Source: Rutpela maculata (lineage: Eukaryota; Arthropoda; Insecta; Coleoptera; Cerambycidae). From it: a stretch of DNA of 64,000 nt. Below, piece after piece: positions 10,170-21,860 of the stretch (position 1 is the first letter of the stretch; every line of letters starts with the position of its first letter). The notes under the pieces were generated by a model, which saw nothing but the letters and a program-made list of their open reading frames with translations, was not told the origin of the DNA and made no database searches. Made by a program: the position numbers and the translations under genes. The stretch lies in contig OW386289.2 of assembly GCA_936432065.2 (NCBI GenBank), positions 89,153,736-89,217,735 on the forward strand. The letters run 5' to 3'.

Positions 10170-11145
10170 GTATTGCTTATTGACGTCAATGCACTTCTTA
10201 CTCGTAGTTCTAGATTTTTGCGAGTTGTAATGCCAGTTGGGTAAATGCTATTTTTTAAATAAGGTCAAAGGAAATATACAGAGAAGTTAGGTGAGGCGAG
10301 ATCCTGGAGGCCATCATACAGAATCATTCGTTGCAATGAAGTTTTCTCCGAATTTCTCTTGCAGGTCACTATTTTAGAGTTATTGGGAACGCCGTCTTAC
10401 TGAAAATACAATTCCTGTTCTAAATTCAAAGGTAATTCCTCCCAAAAGCCTTCAACCATTCGAGAATCAAATATTATCGGGCAGATTATTCTGGTACCGA
10501 TTGTTCCCAGCCCAACGTTGAATCCAAAACGCTCTTGAAAATTACCCTCTCTCAATAAGTGCTGATTTTCTTGAGATTAGTATCTTGTATTTTATCGATT
10601 AAATTAATTAAATTCGTAAATCTGGATTCATCGGAACAGAAAATTTCAATATTTGGATGTACCTTATTTTTTAAAATCCAATAGCAGTATTCAGTTTTCA
10701 TCATCATCATTTCGTACAAGTAAGTGATTTTTGTACGTCAGAAAAATTTTGGGCTGAGTATTTTTTGGAAGTAAATTCATTTTAGAACTTTTTGGTGTCG
10801 GCTATTATGTTGGAACAAAAATTAGATATTTATCTTAATTTTTGATTGATAGAGACTCCAAGGCAAGTGACTTTTTTAGATATTGTAAATAATTTAATTC
10901 TATGCTATTTATTTTCTTGTATAATCAGAATGTAGGTGATCAGAAAAATTCGAAGATTAGAAATTGATATTTTAATAACAGATTTTCATTTTTGATTAGT
11001 TATCAATAATTTTCTCAACTTTTTCCTAAATCCTAAAAAGGTGTTTTTATTTAACTTTTGTAACAAAAAATTATTTATTTAATTGCTTTTCTCTATAATT
11101 TAACAAAAGGAATTGGAATTTTTAGTATTTGTATTGATCAGTTTT
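10170..11145. other. Intron sequence, nothing recognised
   Basis: AT-rich, no open frame with motifs, no clear repeat partner elsewhere in the window. Confidence 0.4.
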
Positions 11146-11149
11146 TATC

Positions 11150-12795
11150 ATGATCGGTAGCCCGTTTCACATGCAAATTGCCTTATACATAATATCTAAA
11201 TGGTGCTCGTCAGAGGGTCTTAGTGTCAATCCGAGCAAAACAGTTATTGTTTCATTCACCAAAAGGAGAAAACTCAATTTGAGAGCTCCTATGTTAAATG
11301 GAACAGTACTGAATTTTTCCAGTGAAGTCAAGTATCTGGGAGTAATCCTAGACCAAAGACTTACCTGGAACTCACACTTAGAAAGGACACTTACCAAAGC
11401 AACGACGGCTATTTGGACGTGCCGTAGGCTGTTTGGTAAGACTTGGGGTCAGAAGCCGAAAATGATACATTGATCCTACCTATCGGTTGTGAGACCTATG
11501 ATTACTTATGCATCATGCATACGATGGCCAAAAATAGAAGAAAAAGTAGCACAAGGAAAGTTGCAGAAATTGCAACGCCTTGCCTGTCTAGGGACTACAG
11601 GAGCAATGCGCTCGTGTCCCATAGCAGCTATGGAGGCAATGCTGGACTTACTTCCTCTGCATTTGCATGTGGAGAAGGAGGCCCTCACTTAGTGCCTTAA
11701 GGCTAGGCACTTAGATTCAGACAAGGCGACCTGGTTGGTCACTTAAGGATTCTGGAGTTAATCCAATTCGAATCCATGACCAAACCCACTGATTCAATGC
11801 CAGTCAAGCATGACTTTGACTGCCCGTTTGATGTGCTGATTGAAAGCCGTCAGGCGGGCAGGGTTGGAGTACTGCGGTTGCAGAAAGAATCACACATCTG
11901 GTACACAGATGGAGCCAAGATGGATGAAGGGGTTGGTGTGGGCGTAGCAGGGCCTAAATGCAGGCTATCTAAAGCCCTTGGTAACACCCCAACCATCTTC
12001 CAAGCAGAAATTTATTCTATAGATCTATGTGCCCAGGAATGCCTAAGTAGAGGCACTCGAAGGGCAAAGATCTATATACTTTCAGATAGTCGGGCAGCAT
12101 TAAAGGCTCTCAGGTCATATACCTTCGAGTCAAAAATTGCCTGGGAATGCAGACAATCCCTGAAGCAACTGGCAAAAAACAACAAGGTTACCTTGATGTG
12201 GGTGCCAGGGCATGAGGGGATAGAAGGCAACGAATTGGCTGATAGCCTCGCAAGAAAAGGGGCTGAAGCCCCGTTTTTTGGACCCGAACCGTTCTGTGGC
12301 CTATCCAAGGGACATATAACGGAGAAGGTCCTAAAATGGGAAAAGAAACAAAAAGAGTCCTACTGGAGGAACACTCCAGGCTAAAGACAAGCAAAAAGGT
12401 TTATAACCTATTCAACAAAGAATGCCACAAGGCTTCTCGAACTTGAAAAGTCCAACCTAAGGCTGATCACAGGCCTTCTAATTGGCCATTTCCCCTTGAG
12501 ATATCATCTCAAGTACATGGCCATGGCAGAAGATGACAAATGCAGATACTGTGAAGCTGCAACTGAAACTGCGGAACATATACTTTGTGAATGCAGGGTG
12601 CTAATCCGCATTAGGCTAAAGTACCTAGAACAGGCGGAATTAACGCCTGAAGACATAGGGAAGTTAGCTCCCAGGAAAATCGCAAGCTTTGCAAAAAGTC
12701 TTGGAATCCTGGGCAACAACTAGATGCAGGGTAACTCACAAAAGACCTTTTAGGTCGAGGTGAAGAAAGGCTAACCCAGGGCCAAGCGACTCCTT
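11150..12795 (+). pseudogene. 5'-truncated LINE: RT end, RNase H, zinc knuckle
   Basis: The first frame (11150-11473) holds the reverse transcriptase thumb: ISKWCSSEGLSVNPSKT then VKYLGVILDQRLTWNSHL. An in-frame TGA (11471) follows, after which VRPMITYASC...KLQRLACLGTTGAMRSCP continues in the next frame. A second frame (11776-12384) is an RNase H domain: YTDGAKMDEGVGVGVAG (first Asp), QAEIYSID (Glu), LSDSRAALKAL (Asp) and WVPGHEGIEGNELADSLARKGA (His/Asp), so all four catalytic positions are visible. A third piece (12496-12723) ends with a zinc knuckle CRYCEAATETAEHILCEC. RT thumb, RNase H and C-terminal CCHC order marks the I/R1/LOA group of LINEs. The endonuclease and RT palm are missing; stops and frame changes mean it is inactive. 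The 3' UTR runs to about 12795. Confidence 0.88.
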
Positions 12796-12806
12796 AAATA
12801 ATCTAC

Positions 12807-13165
12807 AATCTATCATGATCCCAAAAACAGATCACTTTTCACTTTTTTTGTATGTATGTGTAATATATTATTTGCATACGCGGTTTTCTAGAAAATGGCG
12901 GAGGATCCGGTGATACTCATACCGTGTGTGTAGTCGCGGGCTAGGCATGGGGAGAAGAATTACAACATCGCGCTTGCCAGCTGGCTGCAATGAAATAACA
13001 GAGCTGGAATGATCCACCAACCTACGAATTTACGGCTGCCGGTGTTGTCAAATCTCTCGCGCTACGTGAATGTACATGCCTAGTGGGAAATTGCACGCCC
13101 GGTATATTACACAAACACATACACACACAAAAAGGTCTGTTTCTGGGACTCTATCGTGGGATATG
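12807..13165. repeat. Inverted-repeat element (about 360 bp)
   Basis: The left end ATCATGATCCCAAAAACAGA and TGTATGTATGTGTAATATAT is mirrored at 13093-13165 by GGTATATTACACAAACACAT and CAGAAAC..GACTCTATCGTGG. Arms are about 60 bp and diverged, and the GC-rich core is non-coding. It overlaps the next inverted repeat, so one of the two is nested in or derived from the other. Confidence 0.55.
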
Positions 13166-13402
13166 AGTTTCACCCATGCTGAATACGAATCAGGTAATCG
13201 TTTAGCTCCGTTACCCACCACCAATTTTTAGTAAATCGCGAAAACAACCTAAATTATGAGTTTATTTTTTAGGTTATTTTCGCGATTTACAAAAAATGGT
13301 GGCCAATGGAGCTAAATGGACTCCTGATTCGTATTCAGCACGTCGAAATACATATATGGAGTACCAGAAAAAGACCACTTTTTTATTTTGTGTGCATGTG
13401 TA
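13109..13402. repeat. Foldback MITE (about 290 bp)
   Basis: Near-continuous hairpin: the left arm 13109-13243 and right arm 13258-13402 share GCTGAATACGAATCAGG, TTTAGCTCC, CCACCA.TTTTT and AAATCGCGAAAA.AACCTAAA around a 14-bp loop. It is non-coding. The outer parts (ACACACAAAAAGGTCTGTTT) repeat the ends of the 12807-13165 element. Confidence 0.7.
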
Positions 13403-13889
13403 ATTAGAGGTAATTTTAAAATTACACTGAAAACACTGGTGAGCTTACATAAAAGTTTGAGAAGCTAAATATTTCGTTGTTTTCAAAGCCACCTTAATTA
13501 CTTTTCACCATTTAATTAAAGGAACATTAAATATTTTAATTTTTTATGGTCTGTGTGTGTCTCAGTTGTATTTGTTCCGGATGCAAAGTAGGTATATCAG
13601 AAGATTACTTAGCAATGGTAGTATTAAATGGTACCTGAGTACCAATATGGTTCCATTTGAAAAAAATGAGTTTCATTTACAAGACTATTATGAAGATTTT
13701 CGTTTACTTATAAATCACATCATTTGATATTTACGACGTGATTTCAATTTTTCTTGAGTTACGTGAGTTGATTGGCATAAATCGCACACTTAAACTAAAA
13801 AACAAAAATTGAATTAAAAAAAGGTTAACATTTGAAATATCATTTGCTTTTATTCAGAAAATCACTTAGAATCCAAAAATGTAATAATT

Positions 13890-14090
13890 AATATACAAGC
13901 TGCTCCATTTGAAAATGAAAAATTGATACCCACTTCCGCTGAAACCGGAAGTAAAAAGAAAATAATTTATATGGCAAAAAGTGACGTTTATCAAGTACAA
14001 ACGATGTACCAAGTTTCGTTAATTTATCTGCGAAAATAAAGAAAAAATTGGGGGTCTACCAGTCTGTTATATACTCGGTATGTAGGAATG
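13890..14090 (+). mobile_element. MITE/repeat family B, copy 2
   Basis: Carries CCACTTCCGCTGAAACCGGA, AAAAAGTGACGTTTATCAAG and CGAAAATAAAGAAAAAATTG in the same order as 61478-61675 and as the reverse complement of 8721-8910. Non-coding. Confidence 0.75.
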
Positions 14091-14111
14091 GGATTGTCTT
14101 GGTTTAAATAA

Positions 14112-14600
14112 AGGGTGTCCGTAAATGCAAACTTCTGGTGCAGATTCTACATGTAAAAATATGAATAGAGGTTCATCAAAAAACGTATGTCCACAAATGA
14201 TCCCTAATGGAGCTAGGTGGACCCCCAGAGTACGTGTTTTTTAATGTTTCAGAAACCTTTTGTGCTACAGCGATGAGATTCGATACGTTATTAAGTATCA
14301 ATACGGGCTATTATTTCATGGTATATGCCAAGTTGGGCACCCCCCTGGATGAGTTTCAGTTGGGCCAATACCATGAAATAATAGCCCTTATTAATACTTA
14401 CTAACAATAATAACGTACCGAACCTCATCGCAGTAGCATAAAGGGTTTGTGAAATATGAAATAAAAACTTACTCTTCACCTTTGAAGGGCCGTAGCTCCC
14501 CTAGAAAACATTTCTAAACATATGCTATATTAACTGTTTTCCATATTTTTGCATGTAGAATCCGTACCTGAAGTTTGTAATCAGTATTTTCAGACACCCT
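14112..14600. mobile_element. MITE with GGGTGTCC ends, next to the DBD exon
   Basis: Inverted ends AGGGTGTCC.GTAAATGCAAAC (left) and CAGACACCCT (right), with matching inner blocks: GCAGATTCTACATG / CATGTAGAATC, AAACTTC / GAAGTTTG, and GGGCTATTATTTCATGGTAT / ATACCATGAAATAATAGCCC at the centre. About 490 bp, non-coding; the short frames in it are mirror images of one another. Its right end is 39 bp before the Hr38 DBD exon. Confidence 0.75.
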
Positions 14601-14639
14601 CTATATTTCATTCGACCTAAGAATTTTTCTTCCTTGTAG

Positions 14640-14916
14640 GTCCTGCGCCGTCGGCGTGTTCCTCGGCCGCCAGCAGTCCAGGAGGTGCACCCTCAGATCA
14701 ACCTTCAGTATCCAAAGGTCCCACCCCCCCATCACCCTCCCAACTATGTGCAGTTTGCGGCGATACAGCCGCGTGTCAGCACTATGGCGTCCGCACATGT
14801 GAAGGGTGCAAAGGGTTTTTCAAACGTACGGTTCAAAAAGGATCCAAGTATGTTTGCTTAGCAGATAAAGCTTGTCCTGTCGATAAACGAAGACGGAATC
14901 GCTGTCAGTTTTGCAG
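14640..14916 (+). CDS. Hr38: Hr38 exon B: DNA-binding domain
   Basis: Coding from acceptor CTTGTAG/GTCCT to donor TTGCAG/GTTTGT, entering in phase 1. After a Pro/Ser linker (PAPSACSSAASSPGGAP...) it encodes the nuclear receptor zinc-finger domain from about residue 204 of the assembled peptide: finger 1 CAVCGDTAACQHYGVRTCEG with the NR4A P-box CEGCKG, then GFFKRTVQKGSKYVCLADKA and finger 2 up to CQFCR. All eight zinc-binding cysteines appear (the last two in CQFC) and the helix-1 residues match NR4A. These receptors bind the NBRE (AAAGGTCA) as monomers; insect Hr38 also partners ultraspiracle. The split Arg codon (AG + G) completes in the next exon to give CRFQKCLAVGM. GC-rich against an AT-rich intron. 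Confidence 0.97.
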
Positions 14917-16664
14917 GTTTGTTGTATCCTTAATATTCAATATAATGTTCTTTCCAAATATGTTTTATTTTTATTGACATTGACATATTTTATCTGAACA
15001 TTTCTATTCCGTGGTAACACCCAAGTATCATAAATTGTTATGCTTAAAGCTTTATAAATAATAAATACATTAAAACAACTCATACAGCTAATTGAAATTT
15101 TATTTACTAATAAATTGCTTATAAGGCAATTCTGTGGAATAATATTGTCAGTAAAATTATTTTAAAGCAAAAATATAAACCTCCTTTATACAACTTTTTT
15201 TCTTCATAAAAGGCTTAGTGAAATCTTTTATGCAGATACAAACCATATAGATTTATAATAGGTGTCTGAACCTTTATATGACATTTATACAACTGTTTTA
15301 AATGCTTTTGAAATAAAATTTTGCCAGCCCTAATACCGATTAAGTACATTTAAAAGCTTTTTAATTTTAGTAGAAATTGTAGTAGAAAGAGAATTTTATG
15401 AAACTATGTAGATGCAATTTTCGACCTTTGTAGGACTCTCTTACAGCTAAACCGTTTCAAAACCTCTAAAAAGATCGCTTACAGATCAAAGCTTCGTGCG
15501 TATTTCATCAATTTTCGTGTCCTGTTTGTTATTAAGTACTACAAAGCAATATGAATACAAGTATTGGAAAAAGACAAAACGAAGGATAAAAAACAACATA
15601 TACGTAGATCACGACTGATAAACAACCTAACCCTTATAATTTTCTGTGATGTGTAACAATTTCAATGCTGTAATATAGCATTAACGCAGCAATGAAAGAA
15701 TCATTATGCTCTAAGGGTACTATACAAAGGTTGTGTAAAAGCTGTGTAAAGACAAAGTCCAGAGTACTCTTTTGTTAGTTTATAATTGCTTTATAAATGA
15801 GCTTCTTCGAAAAGTATCTCTTATAAAGTGATTAGCACAGGTACAGCAAAGTGCTGCATTCAAGATGTATAACTACCCCTGTGGTGACCTTTGGATTCTT
15901 TCAAGGAACCATATTGTATTTTTTAAAAGTAAATGTCATTAATATCAGTTCGAGGTATAATTTATTTTTTATGACTTAAATAGGAAAATGTTGCTAAATC
16001 TCAGAATAGATGGCTGCATCATTTTAAGGGAATTAAAAAAATAATAATTTTTAATATCAAATTCAAAGAAATTTTGTAGGCGTGTCTGTTTATTCGAATA
16101 GCATGTTTCGACAGAAAAGTTTTGTTGGCATGAGAAACTTAGCTTTCTACGGATGACAGCATCTACTTTGCAGGCAACAATTCTCGTCGATTTCCTAATA
16201 ATTGACCATAGCAATTTGCGTCACTCTCCCTGCAAAGTTATTACAAGCTGCTACAGACACAATAATACAAATTCTTTAAAACTGCAACCAGTTACTCACA
16301 TTGTAAGCATTATTTTACTGCATAAAAACTTACTTGAAGCCCTTATACAGAAACTTCTTAGCAGTCTTATAACACGCTTTATAGAAACTGACAAAACGAA
16401 ACACAGGTTGCCATAATACTACTTAAGTATTTATGTACCTTTTACAGAGCTTACCATGGCTGTATATGCTGTGCCTATTTTGGGTATATAAATACTTCAT
16501 TAATACTGGAATATTGTTGTTAACTCTTAATTAAGCAGCATTAAGCTTTATAAAAAGGCAGAATAGATATTATTAGCGTTTTAAAAAATCAATTTGTGCT
16601 ACTTGGGCTACCATATAAAATATCGGCTATACTAGGATTCTAATATTACGATATATATAACAAG
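14917..16664 (+). other. Hr38: Hr38 intron B (1.75 kb)
   Basis: GT (14917) to AG (ending ACAAG at 16664). AT-rich, with no mobile element or RNA gene recognised; this is the only sizeable Hr38 intron in the window that looks repeat-poor. Confidence 0.75.
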
Positions 16665-17054
16665 GTTCCAGAAATGTCTAGCCGTGGGAATGGTCAAAGA
16701 AGTAGTACGGACGGATTCACTTAAAGGAAGAAGAGGACGCCTGCCGTCTAAACCCAAATCGCCTCAGGAATCACCCCCAAGCCCTCCAGTGTCACTTATC
16801 ACAGCATTAGTCCGAGCACATGTAGACACTACCCCAGATCTCTCTAATCTAGACTACTCGCAGTACTTAGAACCCAGCCCCATCGAACCTATCATATCAG
16901 AAGCGGATAAAATCCAGCAATTTTACACACTGCTAACGACATCTGTAGACGTTATTAAAAACTTCGCTGATAAAATACCAGGTTTCCAAGAGATATGTAT
17001 CGAGGACCGAGAACTTTTATTTCAATCTGCGTCTTTGGAATTGTTTGTGTTGAG
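16665..17054 (+). CDS. Hr38: Hr38 exon C: hinge and start of ligand-binding domain
   Basis: 130 codons, phase 2 in and out. It completes the second finger helix (FQKCLAVGMVKEVVRTDSLK) and the C-terminal extension/A-box GRRGRLPSKPKS, which contacts the AT-rich 5' bases of the NBRE in NR4A proteins. A Pro/Ser hinge (PQESPPSPPVS) follows, then ligand-binding domain helices 1-3: LITALVRAHVDTTPD, IQQFYTLLTTSVDVIKNFAD, KIPGFQEICIEDRELLFQSA and SLELFVLR. NR4A ligand-binding domains are known to have their pocket filled by bulky side chains and to act without a classical ligand. The donor is TTGAG/GTTGGT; the Arg-Leu that follows is restored by exon D. Confidence 0.97.
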
Positions 17055-17236
17055 GTTGGTACAATAACAATAGCACTTTAGTTAAGAGAAAAATTTACCC
17101 ACTCTGAAACTTGGCTTAAGTGTTCATTAGCCATCAATGAACACATAAAAAAAAGTTTACCACCCGACCCCATGCTAGAGGGTTTTTGTTGGAATGAGAA
17201 AGGAGGGGGAGGGCAATACGGTTTTTCGTAAATACA

Positions 17237-17292
17237 GTAATGTCCGCTTATAACGAACCGCAAAATCGACAAAACAGCTCGTTATAAGTGAT
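17237..17292. repeat. pogo/Tigger-like terminal fragment (weak)
   Basis: ACAGTAATGTCCGCTTATAA followed by CGAACCGCAAAATCGACAAAAC and CTCGTTATAAGTGA resembles the CAGT...TATAACGAA ends of pogo-type elements. No partner end was found in the window, so this is only a solitary end. Confidence 0.3.
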
Positions 17293-17465
17293 GGGTTAAA
17301 AAAAATGACCATTATTTTCGGTAACTCACTTTTTATTTTTTTATCTTTTTTACAAAAAGAAAATGTAGGTATACATAGAATTATAGCAATTGAAACTATT
17401 ATGAAAGCTAGTAAAAAAAAAGCATGATGGCAAACTGTTAATATGCAACAATACATCTTCAAAAT

Positions 17466-18650
17466 CACCCGAACTTTAAAAAGAACCCCGCACAAAACAA
17501 AAGGAAGTGGGTTCGATTTGTCTAAAAATTCAGTATGTTATAGTTCTCGATTTTCTGAACAAAAGTTTTCATGGGCCCAACTCGATCCTATGTCTAGTTC
17601 CCGAGATACAACTCAAGAAATGTACAAGAATTATTTCTTGCACAATTAATTTAAAAAATTTCGAATTCATGATTTTTTTTCATATATTTTATATTGTGAT
17701 ACGTTCTAATATCCCTTTATAATATTTTACACTAAAAACATTTGTTGTTTTAATAAAAATAGCATAGAAAAAAATTGAAGTTTGAAAAATGTTGGCGAAG
17801 GCGCCGGGAAATCTATATAAAAATAACAAGTGAAAAAAATATTCGGTCAAATTGGCTAAAACATTTTTTTCGTAAAGCATGTGTCTTCCTGATCAAAAAA
17901 CTTTAATTGAAAAACTTTCCGAAATTGCTCCTTTGACCGCTAATACTCCATAAATAAATTAAAAGTTCCATAATACAGAATTTTACAAAAATTTATAGTT
18001 GAATCTCGGAAACTGGACATATGCTCCAGGCATTAGAGACCAGTTTCTTACCTGGAAAAATTCATGGTAGTCCTGGAAATAAGCTTACTTTCGTTTTTTG
18101 GAGCGCTGAATCCGAATTTTTAACTTCCCACCAAAGGTGGCCTCCTGACAACAGCATGCTAGCTCGAGAAGCATGGCAGGGAAGCGGCAAGAAGATCGAA
18201 AGACGAGAGAGCAACTGTGGAGTTGCCGTATGATACCTAAATGCATGCGCGGTGCCGACGAGCATGTTTCGGGACCCACTCGCTCCTCTCCCGTTCGTCG
18301 AACGTTAAAATGTCAAAGGACCAATATCTGGGTATTTTTTCTCTAAAACGAAAAAAAAAACGATAAAAGAAACTAAAAACCATTTTTTTCTTCTAAATCT
18401 GAGGGGGTTCCGGAGGGAATTTTTAGTGGGAAGTTGAAAATTTGGATTCAGCGAGCCAAAAAAGCAGAACCAGAACTACCATGAATTTTTTTAGGTAAAA
18501 TTCTCTAATGCCTGGAGTAATAGAATCGAATTGGGCGCATGAGAACTTTTGTTCAGAAAGTCGAGAACTATAACATACTGAATTTTCAGACAAATCTACT
18601 AGGACCCACTTTCCATTTGTTTTGTGCGGGGTGTTTTATAATCCCGGAGA
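17466..18650. mobile_element. Inverted-repeat element with internal insertion
   Basis: Outer arms 17480-17605 and 18525-18640 share CCCCGCACAAAACAAA, GTGGGT, GATTTGTCT.AAAATTCAGT and TATGTTATAGTTCTCGA. Inner arms 18018-18140 and 18420-18520 share CCAGGCATTAGAGA, AAATTCATGGTAGT and GCTGAATCC. The left side has about 400 bp (17610-18015) with no counterpart on the right, suggesting a later insertion. The GC-rich centre (18150-18300) is non-coding. No clear target duplication. Confidence 0.65.
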
Positions 18651-20863
18651 GATTTTATGAAAGGTGTTCGTTCATACGCAACATAATCTTACTTACACAT
18701 GACATTTCCCACACACGAGAAACCTGCATATTTTTGGTATTAATGTCAGTCTTATAGTTTCTACACACGCCTCGAAATATTTTACTCACGAGATTTGCAA
18801 GATTGCCGTTTTCTACAAATCAGGCATACTCGTACTAGACTTTTCTACACATCGTATATTTCTGAATTTTTCCAAAGGCAAAGTTTTCCTCACACGATGT
18901 TTTTCACTCGATATCCTAAATTCCCGTTTACGACGCACAGTAGGAAGAAATTCAGATTTTTGGTAAAAAATCTGCCTACAAGTCAAATCTCAACCGATTT
19001 CAATGATTTTTCTTTAACTCTTTAGGAACTTTACTTTATCGTGGTACTGCCTAAAATTTGATATCCAATTCGACGATCTGCAATAAGCCTAAGCTGTATA
19101 TTGCTCGAACAATGCAAGGATTACACAGCCATACAAAAAGAATATTTCTGAATCCCAGATGAAACTTATAGTCGAATAAAAGTGAGCAACTGAGCATTAA
19201 AAGAATGATTTCAACAATTGTTTGGGGGGAGGGGGCATTTTTTTTAAAGCAATCTGTATGTTATCAGGAAGGCACAGTAAAGTTTGTAAATTGAGTTTTA
19301 ATTTTAAAAAACGTGTTTTTGTCTCATTTGTCTCGGGTTCTTTTCATCGGATCAGGCCAAACTTAAAAATCAAAATATTTGTAAAATGATGAACAAAACC
19401 ATATTGATTTAAACCTATTAGTCATTTTGGGTTTTTTTGCAAAAAAATAAAATCCACGAAAATTTCTGATTTTACATAAACTGGAATTACTAAAAAATTG
19501 ATCGACGTCACAATCAGACATGTAGGGGACATGTCAGGAGTTAGAATGGTGGTGCATGGAAGTGAAGTGGGGTTTAAAGTTAAAAAAAATGTGTGTCCTT
19601 ATGTGACTGGTAGTTTTTTTCACACTACAGCTGATAACAGAGTGTACCCTGTAACACTGTTGTGTGCTTTATAACGTGAAACCTATACAGTGTTTTATAG
19701 CAAATATTTTGATGGAAGACGAAAGGTGTTTTTAAATAATTAATTCGAAAAAATATTTGTCGAGTCAGAAATAGATTACAGACAATGCATTATGTATCAA
19801 AAAACAGTGCCGGTATATTAGAAAATATAACGATTCGATTCGATTTGATTCTTTAATACAGGCGTTTAATACAAAAACAGATTTTTATTCAATAACATTG
19901 GGCATAGAATTACAAAATAAACACTTATTTTTTAGTACCGGTAGTCCTTCGAAATAGTGTTTTATATAGAAAAAAGAGAATCGTCTCCAAAAGACACTGA
20001 ATTGCTTTTAGTCGGGAATCAAGCTTCTCAAAAGACGCTCCTAAAATGTCAGGGTGGGCACTCGAAGATATAGTATTGAAAAAATATGTACATTATCTGG
20101 AATGACCTTGCGCATCTAAATCCAGAGGGCGCCATTCTGTCCGCGATTGCAAAAAAGCGTAAAAAAATATTTTCCGAAAATTTTTGTATCACTAAAAATT
20201 GATTAATTTTATATTCCCACCTCATTTACAGGGTTATTTTTTAATATTTATTAATAATTTTCAAACGAATGGAAAGCTTATTCTTTCTAGATTCTGATGC
20301 TGTCAAATAATTTTCGAAATTTTTGTTAACAAATGCTACAGAAATTGTTTAAACAAAGGATGCTCGAAGAGTACACGGTAAATTTCAGCATCGAGACATT
20401 TTAAAAACTATTATAGATAGATGCATATCTCTATGATATGAAATCTGCGGAATAGAATGGAGGAGTTTTTAGTGAAAGAATCATCTGCATTGTTTTATCG
20501 TTGTAAAAGATAGGACTATTTTTATACAGCGCTCCGTTATTTCCGCTGTCGTTTTGGCTTACACGTCCGCGCGCTGTGGCCGATCGGTAACTTGCTGACA
20601 ATATACTGTGATTGCAAAAAATGTACAATGCGTATTACTTATACGTAAATATTATCATTTGTCATTATGGAAAAAAACGAAGGTATTTAAAGATTAGTTT
20701 ACTAGAGAACCAAAAATTATTATATTTTAACTTAAAATATTGATTAGAGACAAAAAACCGTACAGCTAATTAAATGAACTTAAATTTACTTTTTGTACTT
20801 GAGAAATAACAATACAAAAATAATAATAATAAAAATATATACCTACATTATACTTAAACTAAA

Positions 20864-21157
20864 TTAATATCTAATACATTTACCCTCACAGTAGCAATCT
20901 ATTATGTATTCTAACCCAGTTTTGCTACAACTGCAGTTTCCGGTACATTTTTTAAATTTACATTTAAAATATACATTTTGAGGATGAAGATTTATAGTCA
21001 TTAATTTAGGAATAAGTACATTATTTTTCACATCCCAACCACAAGTAAAATTGAAAATTTTTAAAAACCCCCGATCAATGTATCTAATCGTACCAGTTTC
21101 ATATGACCAAATCAAAATGAGGCCTAAATCATGTTCGGCTACCATAATTGTCTGCAT
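20864..21157 (-). pseudogene. Cys-rich element-encoded protein fragment
   Basis: A 97-codon frame on the minus strand. The C-terminal half reads FTCGWDVKNNVLIPKLM, then YFKCKFKKCTGNCSCSKTG and DCYCEGKCIRY, a chain of closely spaced cysteines (CKxxxCxxxCxCxK...CxCxGxC). It has the same layout as the frame at 40870-41050 (FGWYLKEEILFPKM...CKCKLYNCTTSCKCSKANVQC...SCLC): a Gly-Trp motif, a Leu-x-Pro motif, then the Cys tail. One expected Cys is replaced (GLEY instead of GLEC), consistent with decay. The front half overlaps the tandem repeat and is probably not coding. Function unknown. Confidence 0.5.
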
Positions 21158-21860
21158 TTTTCAATTTTACTTCAATCGGACAATTTCTAGAGAAGTTCAA
21201 CACGGCGAATTCAAGATGGCGACCAAACATCAAAATCTAATATCGCCTATAACCTTCTCGACAAAGTACTCTTTCAAATAAAAAAAAACTGCATCAAAAT
21301 CGGATCACCCGTTGAAGAGATATGAAGCCACAGACAGACAGACAGACAAACAAACATACAAACATACGCGTCAAACTTATAACACCTCTCTTTCGGGGTC
21401 GGGGGTTAGAAATCAATTGGATTGGGAATTTCTGAGCTTATCGCAGTTGAACTTTTCCATAGAATAATTTGATACGCAGCTTTCAAAATATGTTGGCAAT
21501 GATACAAGTTAAATTGAAAATTTTTAAAAACCCTCGATCAATGTATCTAATCGTACCAGTTTCATATGACCGAATCAAAATGAGGCCTAAATCATGTTCG
21601 GCTACCATAATTGTCTGCACATTTTCAATTTTACTTCAATCGGACAATTTCTAGAGAAGTTCAACAGTGCGAATTCAAGATGGCGACCAAACATCAAAAT
21701 TTAGTAGGCCTATAACCTTCTCGACTAAATACTCTTTCAAATAAAAAAACTACATCAAAATCGGATCACCCGTTGAAGAGATATGAAGCCACAGACAGAC
21801 AGACAAACATACAAACATACGCGTCAAACTTATAATACCCTCTTTTGGGGTGAAGGTTTG
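21045..21860. repeat. Tandem pair of 340-400-bp repeat units
   Basis: Unit 1 (about 21045-21405) and unit 2 (about 21509-21850) are the same sequence at about 93% identity: TTTTTAAAAACCC.CGATCAATGTA, GAGGCCTAAATCATGTTCGG, CAAGATGGCGACCAAACATC, a short GACA/CAAACATA microsatellite, and GCGTCAAACTTATAA..CC. The units are separated by about 100 bp of unrelated sequence. Unit 1 has one more GACA than unit 2. Confidence 0.8.

Larger units (their letters stand above)
8693..14639 (+). other. Hr38: Hr38 intron A (5.9 kb)
   Basis: Bounded by the donor at 8693 and the acceptor TTCCTTGTAG ending at 14639. Phase 1 on both sides: the split codon is G + GT (Gly). It holds two repeat-family B copies, a long-TIR element, a truncated LINE and nested MITEs; 10170-11145 holds nothing recognisable. 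Confidence 0.8.
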